Source: Limnoperna fortunei | Taxonomy: Eukaryota; Mollusca; Bivalvia; Mytilida; Modiolidae | NCBI GenBank assembly: GCA_944474755.1 | Contig: OX104117.1 | Coordinates: 77,352,926-77,416,925 of the forward strand | Direction of reading: 5' to 3' | DNA: 64,000 bases | Shown here: piece after piece, positions 12,069 through 21,800 of the stretch | Position numbering within the stretch: position 1 is the first letter of the stretch | Layout: each line of letters starts with the position of its first letter | Made by a program: the position numbers and the translations under genes | Notes under the pieces: generated by a model | Seen by the model: the letters and a program-made list of their open reading frames with translations, nothing else | Database searches by the model: none | Told to the model about the DNA's origin: nothing

Positions 12069-12794
12069 ATTAAAGGATTTCTTTAGCTATATAATGTCGA
12101 GTTACGCAAAACCTTTATTCTCTGCTTTGTATTCTTGTCCGATATGTACATTATTTTCATTCATACCAGAGTAACACCGAGACGTGGACATATTATTTTG
12201 TCGCCTTCAGCCAACTATTTGTTTAATATTGTAATAGGTAAAAACTGTAGTCACTTCTTTATAGAGTGAGAACGAGAAGAAATAAAAAAATAAACCAGCA
12301 TTTAAGATTATTAAAATTTTCTTGTGGCAATTCCACTATTGTTGTCAATATAATAGTCTAAAAACATAACGGAAACTCGAGATGTCAAATAAGATTCCTC
12401 TCTTTATTCAAGCGATGCAGAGTGGTCATCTTATCAACACCCTATTCTTATTGCTTTAAATAAATACGGAGAATGTTTCAAAACACTACAAATTTCTTAA
12501 CACTCGTGACAATTATTTAATAAATACACAAATAGAAAGGAAATAACATTATGAATTGTATTATTCACAATAAAGAAGTCAACCAACCGATTTCATGACC
12601 GACCTGGTAAAAATAACACCGAACATAGCGATGTCCAAAAATGTCAACAAATTGCCGATCGTAGACATTTGTAATGTTAAACTCTTGAATAAGATGTTCC
12701 TAAGTGACAATATTAATACATTCATTTCTTAATTATAATTCAGTTGTGTATTTACACGATCCCAGTGCACTTATATTATTCCATCTACACAAAA
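12069..12794. other. intergenic, no gene seen
   Basis: AT-rich, stops in all frames, no recognised repeat. Confidence 0.5.
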
Positions 12795-12900
12795 AAAAAC
12801 TTTAAGCACGGCACGTCCTCGGGTGGCGGACTGGGAAGCAACTATATAAAAGTGTTGGGTTCAGTTGGAGTGAGAAAGTTTAAGATCATTATGTTAAGAC

Positions 12901-13590
12901 TTGTTTAAGTTGTTTATAAAAGGACAAATTGGTAATTCTTTTGTACAAGTAGAAAAGGGAAATTCCAGTGCATCTCGGGCTGAAAATATTCATGAAAAAC
13001 ATGGACCATTTGCTTTACTTATTGGGACATCTAATATAAAAGGAATTGTTGAAAGCAAACTCACTCCATCTATTCAAATTAAGAAAATTATTTCATACAC
13101 AATTGAACAGGCATCAGAAAACATCACAACGTGGAATGATTCAAAACCTGATGCAGTAATACTGCATGTTCTCACTAATGATATTAAAACCATCAGCCCA
13201 ATGGAATGTGTTAAAAGCATGCAAATATTGGTGGACAAAATCATGCAAAAATGGAATGGAACACAAGTTTTAATTTCTCTAGCAACACCTCGGATTGATG
13301 ATGTTAATCATCAAACCAATGATCAAATTGTAAATGCTATGATACGACAAACCTACATGAAGTCACATACATGTCTGATCGACCACAGCAACATGTGTCA
13401 TGAAGGTATGCCTATGCAGGAACTCTTACAACCAGACGGCTACCATTTGAATGAGAAGGGCATTTCCCAACTGGCAAGCAACATCAAAAGATCATTACAC
13501 TCAACTCTAGGGATTCCTCTACCATATAGAGAACGCAGCAGATCCAGATTTAGAAGGGGGCAAGGACAAGGTCGTGGACGTAGGCCTTAA
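12901..13590 (+). CDS. LINE ORF1, SGNH esterase-like (N-terminus unclear)
   Basis: Open frame of 229 codons encoding an SGNH/GDSL-hydrolase-like protein: block I LIGTSNIKGI (residues ~42-51), block III-like ILHVLTNDI (~95-103) and the block V Asp/His pair in QPDGYHLNEKG (~178-188). Esterase-type ORF1 proteins occur in CR1/L2-group LINEs and are thought to help ORF1p bind membranes or assemble the RNP. The block I Ser is present as GTS. The C-terminus is Arg/Gly-rich (GQGQGRGRRP), as expected for RNA binding. There is no in-frame ATG near the start; the frame opens with TTG and the first Met is at 13201. The N-terminus is therefore probably lost to a frameshift or truncation. Confidence 0.75.
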   Translation: MFKLFIKGQIGNSFVQVEKGNSSASRAENIHEKHGPFALLIGTSNIKGIVESKLTPSIQIKKIISYTIEQASENITTWNDSKPDAVILHVLTNDIKTISPMECVKSMQILVDKIMQKWNGTQVLISLATPRIDDVNHQTNDQIVNAMIRQTYMKSHTCLIDHSNMCHEGMPMQELLQPDGYHLNEKGISQLASNIKRSLHSTLGIPLPYRERSRSRFRRGQGQGRGRRP

Positions 13591-13996
13591 TTCAAAACTT
13601 TTGTTAAATATATAATATTAGATATACTAGTATTTAGTACTTAGACTGATAGATTATATAGATACAAATATTATCTACCGATAAGGAGGTTTATATATAA
13701 TTTATTTCTTAAACTGTTTGATTATACAAACTAATTAATATTCTACTGATTGAGGTATATATATATAACCTAACACTTAGATCATCCTAATACATTGATC
13801 TAAAGAGTTATTCATTTTCAACTACACTTTCTCATCAGAAATCTAAAATAAATTAGATTTCCCCTTTTCAAATTAAAAAAAAAAAATTATTTTATTTTTT
13901 TTTTCTTCTCTTGTTCTCTTGTTTATTATAAAAAAGAATAGATATATTTATTTTATCCTATAAATTATATACAAATACTACTAACATTAAGAAACC

Positions 13997-16900
13997 ATGG
14001 AGGCTAAAAAATATAGTTCTCTGAAAATGTGTTTTTGGAATATTGGTGGCTTAATCTCTAAAAATAATGATAAAACACGAGACCCATTATTTATTAGGGA
14101 AATATCAGATTATGACTTAGTTTTCCTTGCAGAGACACACATTGGAACATCAACTAATATAAGTCGCATTGGTCCTTTTAACTTTCATTCTGTTTCTCGG
14201 AAAATTACAAAAGCAAATAACAGATATTTTGGAGGGCTTGCTATATTATACAAAGATAATTTACAAAAATGTATCAAAATTTTACCTAATAAAAACCCAG
14301 ATTATCAATGGATAAAACTAAACAAATCATATTTTGGTTTTACAAAAGATCTTTACATCTGCTTGGTTTATTTTCCTCCACATGTATCATCCTACACACA
14401 AAATCTCCAATATGACATATTAGAATGCATAGAAAAAGATATCATAGATAATGTTAGAAATGAAGGGAACATTTTACTCTGTGGGGATTTTAATGCCAGG
14501 ATTGGGTCTAAAAATGATTTTATACCTCAAGATGACAATAATTTTATTCCCCTGCACAACAAGTATAGGACAGATAGGCAAATAATGTTGCGAAAAAGTC
14601 AGGATAATAAAACAGATTCAAGGGGAAATGAACTCTTAGATTTATGTATTAGTCAGCAATTAAGAATTTTGAATGGTAGAATGTTAGGAGATTTATATGG
14701 TAAATATACTTGCTATAAACCAATGGGTGCAAGTGTGGTAGACTATGCTATTCTGTCTGAGGGTGCCCTTGATCAAATATTATATTTTAGAGTTAATGAT
14801 TTTATACCATTGTTATCTGACTGTCATGCAAAAATTGAATGGAAAATGTCAGCCCTATACAGTATTGTATCTGATGAAAAAGAACAATGTACTAGTATTA
14901 TATCTATGCCATGTAATTATATATGGACAGATAACTCTGCATTGGATTTTCAAAAAGCTTTATCATCTGTTGATGTTCAAAATTGAATTAAAGAATTTGA
15001 AAATTGTTCAATTGAAAACTCAATGGAAGGTATTAATGCAGCAGCAATTAATTTTTCAAATTTATTAATAACTTGTGCAGACAAATGTTTACACAAACCT
15101 AAATTAAAGAGAAAAAAAAAAGAAACATGACAAATGGTTTGACACAGATCTCCAAAAAATGAAACAAAACTTAATAAATTATGGAAAAATTTATTCTAAA
15201 TTCTCAAATGATACATTTGTAAGAAACCATTACTATAAATTATACAGAGAATATACTAAAACTAGAAAAAAGGTAAAAAGAAGGTATAAACACTTAATTA
15301 TTGAACAACTTGAAGACCTGCATGAAGATAATCCAAAAACCTATTGGAAATTGGTAAATGAGTTGCAAAATAAAGCTGAAAATGAACAGGAAAATAATAT
15401 TTCATCATCTCAGTGGCTAAATCATTTCCAAAATCTGAATTCTTTAAATGAAAAATTTTCAAATAGACTACAGGAATTGGAAACAAAATTAAAGAATAAA
15501 GAAAATGAAAGTATTTTTAATGAATTAGATTTTGCGATAACAGAGCAAGAAATAAATGATGCTTTAAGTAAACTAAAAAATAACAAATCACCTGGCTTGG
15601 ACTCAATTACAAATAACATGCTCAAAAGTGGGCAAATCTTCTTGCTAAAATCATTGGCCAAATTATTTAACTTCAGCTTAGCAAATGGGATTTATCCAGA
15701 AATATGGGCAGAGGGATATATCAAACCATTGTATAAAAATAGTGATGTTAATGATCCAAACAACTATAGAGGACTCACAATGACTAGTTGTGTTGGTAAA
15801 TTATTTAATAGTATTTTAAACTTTAGATTAGATAGGTTCCTAATGAGTCACAAAATAATTGATGAATGTCAAATAGGGTTTACTAAGAAAGCAAGAACTT
15901 CAGACCATATATTTGTATTAAAATGTCTTATTGATAAGTATTGTGCGACCAAAGATGGCAGATTGTTTGCCTGCTTTGTAGACTTAAGAAAAGCGTTTGA
16001 TACTGTTGTTCATACTGGGTTAAAATTGAAACTACTTGAAATTGGAGTTGGCTCAAGATTTTACAATGTAATCAATAATATGTATTATGTGAGTAAATCT
16101 TGCATCAAGATCAACAAAAAATCTCGTACAGAATCCTTTACAATCAATTTAGGTGTTAAGCAAGGAGACAATCTGAGTCCCACATTATTCAAAATTTTTA
16201 TAAATGATTTCCCACAATATCTTAAATCAACAGCAGACCCTGTAGAATTAAATTTGCGTCCTATACACTGCTTAATGTATGCAGACGATATTGTCATCTT
16301 GTCCAGTTCATCGAAGGGACTTATTATAATTTTTAACAAGGCAGGCAGACATCTGAAATCAAAATTTACCTATGATGAAACAGATATTGAATGTGTATCA
16401 AGATGTAAATATTTAGGCATTACATTCTGTTCCTCTGGATCTTTTTCTTATGCTCAAAACAAACTTTATCAAAAGGGTTTAAAAGCTTTTTACAAACTGT
16501 CCAAAGATTTTCTTTCCCACAATCCATCTCCTAAAATTGCTCTACATGTATTTGATCATACAATTGTCCCTATCATATTATATGGATGTGAAATATGGGG
16601 GTGCTTTAATAATTCTTCAAATAAGTTCAAGAAAAAACCTGATTTAGACATAAATGAATTATATAGAACATTACAATGTGAAACCTTACATATTAATTGT
16701 TGCAAAAATATATTGGGCTGTGGAAAAAAAGCAACTAATTTTGCAGCTCTTTCAGAGCTTGGAAGATTCTCCCTCCATTTTAATATAGTTAAAGCTATCT
16801 TTAAATACTGGCATAGACTACAAAACTTAGGTGGTCAATTTCCAATTCTGGAAGATGCATTGAAAACATCTAAGATCTTATATGAAAATAACAAAAACTC

Positions 16901-17462
16901 ATGGTATGGAGCTTTGGATACAATTCCTAAAGTTTTAAAAATTGAGGATAGCATCAAGGCCCTTGAAGGAACCTCTACTGAATTTTTCAAGAAACATTGT
17001 AATTATATTATTCAAAATGCTTATGTGACAACATGGTATAAGCAGAAAGAAACATATTCAAAAGGTAAAATTTGTACCTATTTCAAGTTTAAACAAAACT
17101 TTTGCTTTGAAAACTACCTGAATAATGTAAAAAACTTTGAGCATAGGAAGAAATTTTCCAGGTTCAGAATATCAGCTCATAAACTTATGATTGAAGTTGG
17201 TAGATATGGGGGTACCCTCAGACAGAACAGGCTTTGCCAGCAATGCAATCTAAATGAGATTGAGGATGAAGAGCACTTTTTATTAAAATGTACAAAATTT
17301 TATTGTGAACGAATTATTCTAACTAATTTATGCAATCAAAACTGTACAAATTATAAAACCTTGAATCAACAAGAGAAATTTATCTGGTTAATGACTAATG
17401 AAAATCCCTTGATTTTAAGTGGAATTTGCCAATTTATATTAAACAATGAAACCCCACATTAA
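13997..17462 (+). pseudogene. LINE ORF2, endonuclease + reverse transcriptase, two lesions
   Basis: The ATG at 13997 begins an APE-type endonuclease: FLAETH (~43-48), GDFNARIG (~163-170), VDYAILSE and SDCHAKIEW (~274-282). The frame meets TGA at 14984-14986, stays open behind it, then shifts by one in an A10 run at 15112-15121. From 15123 it is open to 17462. Reverse transcriptase motifs in that part: FVDLRKAFD, GVKQGDNLSPTLF and the catalytic MYADDIVIL (YADD at 16278-16289). A C-terminal Cys/His cluster CQQCNLNEIEDEEHFLLKC lies near 17236-17292. The order endonuclease-RT-zinc finger and the esterase ORF1 upstream support a CR1/L2-like element. With only one stop and one homopolymer slip it is a fairly young copy; the slip could also be an assembly error. 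Confidence 0.85.
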
Positions 17463-17589
17463 GAAGTGTTAATGCAAATTGTTGTATGTCTACCACACTT
17501 GTGTTCTGCATGCTGGAGAGACTAATGTAATAAATTTGCTCTTATTTTCTATAAATTCCATCTTGACCATTAATTCTATCTCAACAAGT

Positions 17590-17934
17590 CCTTTTGCATC
17601 TGCCCTTGGTCTCTTTTCCACATTTCGTGATTTTCTTAAGCTTGCAAGTGTGGACTAGGGACAAGGTGGACCTCTGTTGATTTAAATCCAATAATCATTG
17701 ATTGAAACATATTTATAGTGATGAATATTTTGTTACTTAAATTTTGAACTCTTTTACCAACTCCAGTTGCATTTGCCCTGGTCTCTTTTCTCTAAGAATG
17801 ACCCATAAAGCTCATTCCTCTAGATAAGAGACAAGGTGGAGCTCTGCTGAAATATTGTAACCTAAATTATTCTAAGTAATATTTTTAACATGTCCTTATG
17901 CATCAGCCCTTGGTCCCATTTCCATATCAGTGGC
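17590..17934 (+). repeat. tandem ~170-bp repeats in LINE 3' UTR
   Basis: Two markers recur in order. GCATCTGCCCTTGGTCTC-type sequence occurs near 17595, 17767 and 17900. GACAAGGTGGA(C/G) occurs near 17659, 17831 and, beyond the BEL insertion, near 25688. The third unit is split by the BEL element and expanded by TG-rich sequence at 25575-25665. Confidence 0.75.
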
Positions 17935-18760
17935 TGTACTGGCTAAAAATAGTTCCGAATGCTAATGCGTATCACTTTATTTGAAGATGTACAAAAGGCA
18001 ATTATTACAACTATTCTTCCTTAGTTGAATACGATTAACTGCAATAAACAAAAATACCAATAAAAGTATGGAACTTACATGAATTTGAACGCATGAAATT
18101 TAACAAATGCAGTTTTAATATCTTAAAAATAAGGACAAATAAATGAAAATGTACAGATCATAATTTGTTATTATTACATATTTTCCATAGAATCCACTGC
18201 ACAATTCATGAAAAGTGGTGAATCGTATATTTCTAATGCATTAAAATAGTTTCAAAATAAACAGAACAAAACCTTTAAGTTGACATGAAGATTTATAAAG
18301 AGATTTCTTGCTTCTTTAAAAAGCATTCGGACCACATGACTGTCATGTGACCTTAAAATTGCTCAAATAGGGGTATTTATAGTGCTTATTTATCGCGTCT
18401 CGAACATTCTCAAAAACATTATAAAAGGATCGAAATATCGTAGAAAAAACATTACTTTTACAATTCTAATTAATACTCTTTTAAAAACATGCAAAATAAT
18501 TACATTGTTATTTATCGTGATCTCACTCACCAATTCGGAAGTATTCCCACAAAAAATTCAGTACAGTATCCATGAATCATTAACACCATTCACTAGAAAG
18601 AAGTTGTAGTAATGCAATGTCTAGAAAATTGTCTTGCAACACAAATATTTCAACAAAAAGGGCTCCGTAAACTTCAGATATCAACAAAAACACGTGGGGC
18701 TAGAAAAATCACTGGGGAGCGAAACGTACACTTGGTGGAACTGGAAAAATTGCTACAACA
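17935..18760 (-). repeat. BEL/Pao 3' LTR
   Basis: Downstream LTR for the minus-strand element. It is preceded on that strand by a purine-rich tract. It contains a TATA-like box (18374-18382), an E-box palindrome (18333-18349) and AATAAA (complement of 17976-17981). Short plus-strand frames inside it are not genes. Confidence 0.95.
17976..17981 (-). terminator. LTR polyadenylation signal AATAAA
   Basis: AATAAA on the minus strand, about 40 bp from the LTR terminus (CTACAACA...TGTACTGG), in both LTRs (also 24785-24790). This position suits 3' end formation in the downstream LTR. Confidence 0.6.
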
Positions 18761-18773
18761 TCCCAGCCCCCTA
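18761..18773 (-). other. polypurine tract of BEL/Pao element
   Basis: On the minus strand AGGGGGCTGGGA abuts the 3' LTR directly, the place and composition expected for the plus-strand primer of reverse transcription. The single CT interruption is tolerated in many elements. Confidence 0.6.
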
Positions 18774-18876
18774 ATTGTGAGAGATAAGATCACGAACAAT
18801 TAATACCTCAATAAACAAATACTGAAAATAACACAGAATAATAAGCATAGTGGTTCATGAAAATATATATCTTATA

Positions 18877-21800
18877 TTAGTCACTTTCAAGTAGAACACA
18901 GAGTTTATCTATAGGACGTGTTAGTACATTGGTCGATGTTTTGACTTTCACTTGTCGTACAAGACCGCTGCGATCTGGGAAAATTTCTATAACCTTTCCC
19001 ATAGGCCATGAGTTTCTAGGCGCAATAGAGTCTACTACAGTAACGATATCTCCAACTGACAAATTTCTCCTCAGTTTCTGCCACTTTTGTCTTTCTTGCA
19101 ACAAAGGTAAATACTCACGGATCCAACGACTCCAGAAAAGATTCGCCATATATTGCACCTGTCTCCATCTACGGCGACAATAACTGTCTGTTTTATCGAA
19201 GAAACCTGGCGGCAAATTAGGTTTTCTCCTCATTAGCAACAAGTGGTTAGGCGTGAGCGCTTCCAAATCACCGGGTTCCTGAGAATTCATAGTAATGGGT
19301 CGATCGTTGAGAGTAGATTCTATTTCACAAAAGAGAGTGTGTAAATTATCGTCATCAAGTGTTTGTTCCTTAAGAACACTATTTATTGACCTGCGAATAC
19401 TTCGAATCAGTCGCTCCCAAACACCTCCAAAGTGTGAACCAGATGGCGGGTTAAATTTCCAATCGATGTTCCTCTGTGTCATTGCATGATCAATTTGACC
19501 AAGATTCCATTCATTTAGAGCAGTCCTCAACTCACGCTCTGCTCCTACAAAGTTCGTGCCATTATCCGAGCGAATCATTTTCACTTGTCCTCGCCTGGCA
19601 ATGAAACGTCGCAAAACATTAATGTAAGAGTTTGTATCTAAAGATGATGCAACTTCGAGATGTACAGCCCGTGTTGACAAACAAGTAAAAATTACTCCAT
19701 ATCTTTTAACATGACTCCTTCTTAACTTGACCTCAAAAGGGCCAAAATAGTCTACTCCGACATTTGTAAATGGAGGTTCATCTGGTGTCACACGATCTTG
19801 CGGAAGGTTAGCCATCTTCTGCTCTCCCAAAGGTGCACATAAACGACGACATATAACACATTTCGTAATTAATTTTCGAATGGCTGTTGGTGCATTAATC
19901 AACCAATACTTCTCACGAAGGCGAGCTAACAGATGATTTCTTCCACTATGTTGGGAATCATTATGAATTTGCCGGAGAATCAAATCAGCAATGTGGTGAC
20001 ACTTTGGAATTATAACTGGGTGTTTACTATATTCAGGCATACTTGCTTCAAGTAAGCGTCCTCCTACGCGCAAAAGATTGTCTTCCATAACTGGATCAAG
20101 TCTGCGGATATCACTTTTGGATTTGAGATTATGACTATTTCCTTTTAAGGCTTCAACCTCGTCTGGGAACTCACATTTCTGAACATAAACAAGTATTGTG
20201 TGCTCAGCATCATTTAAGTCATTGAGTGATATTTTATGAGAATCGATATTACCTAATTTGCCACATTCCTTATATCCTAATCTCATTTGAGCTCGAAACA
20301 ATAATTTTTTACGGATTTTAAGTAACCATGCTACACTCCGTTTCAGTGCTAACCATGAAGAGTGATATTCAATCAGTTTCTTTATTGAATCGTCTTTCTC
20401 CTGGTTTTCGGCTTTCGTTAGTGCAACTGAAGCAATTTTCACCTCAGGATCATCTGCGCGTACGATACTCTGATCACAAAGGTCAATAGATAGCTTAGGC
20501 CAAGCATTCTCGTCATTCAATAGAAATTCAGGTGGTACGATCCAGTTTCGTTTCTGAAGTTCAGAAGAAGAAAGTCCTCTCGACGCATGATCTGCCGGAT
20601 TCAACTTGGTATTAACATATTTCCAATTGTCAACTTCCGAACCTTCATGAATAACAGCTAATCTATTCGCGACAAATGTCTGAAATCTAGCATCTTCATT
20701 CCATATGTATTTTAGAACTGATATGCTATCGGTCCAAAATATTGAGCGATCAATAGGAATGTCCAATTCGGTTAATAACATTTTGTTTGTTCTGACAGCG
20801 ACTGTAGCTGCAGTCAATTCTAATCTCGGAATAGAAACTTGCTTTAGTGGTGCAACTCTTGCTTTTCCGATGACGAAGGAACAGTGTACTTCTTGACACT
20901 CATTTTCTAATCTTAGATAGGTTACTACCCCGTAACCTGATTCGCTTGCATCAGCAAATGTGTGAAGTTGAGCAGAAACAACTGTACCAAAATTGCGAGG
21001 TTTTAAACAACGCACCACTTTGAAGTCCGATAACTGGTTAAGATCCTGATACCACTGTTCCCATCTCATCGATAAGGCATGAGGGATAGGATCATCCCAT
21101 CCTATTTTCCTCCTGCATAATTCTTGTAAGATCATCTTTCCAATAAGTGTGAATGGTCCTAGAAAACCAAGTGGGTCATAAACACTGCTTATCATCGATA
21201 AGATTCCTCTCCTGGTGATTGGTCGATTTTTAAGACAAATCTTAAAACAAAACACATCAGTGTCAACGCACCATTGCACACCGAGAGCTCTATCGATGGG
21301 TAAAGTATCATGATCAAGATCTAAATCCCTGACTTCTTTTGCACGTTCCTCAATAGGAATTTCTCTCATGACATCAACACTATTTGATATCCATTTCGCA
21401 ATTCTAAACCCTCCAGATTTCAGTAATGATTGAAGGTCCTTTATCAAAGATACAGCATCACTCGAGCTTTTCACGGATTTTAAGCAGTCGTCTACATAAA
21501 AGTTTTTCAGCACAGTATTTATGACTTCCTCGTTGAAGTATCCCTTGTTATCAAGAGTGATTTGTCTTAAGGCAAAGTTTGCACAACTCGGCGAAGACGA
21601 AGCACCAAAGATGTGCACGGTCATTTTGTACTCCAAAGGCGGTTTTGAAATATCACCATTGTCCCACCATAAAAACCTCAAGAAATTTGTATCCTTTTCC
21701 GACACTCTGACCTGGTAAAACATAGAATCTATGTCGCCCATAAATGCTATTTGTTCTTCTCTAAATCGTATCAGCGTTCCGATCAAAGTATTCGTAAGAT

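Noticed and set aside
11890..12174. 94-codon plus-strand frame with MGLLFYEIYNRD start
   Set aside because: It is the complement of a family B SINE; a similar frame occurs in the copy at 60457-60687.
18382..18803. Plus-strand frames in the left LTR (repeated at 25191-25774)
   Set aside because: They lie wholly or mostly in LTR sequence on the non-transcribed strand and change where the LTR ends; not genes.
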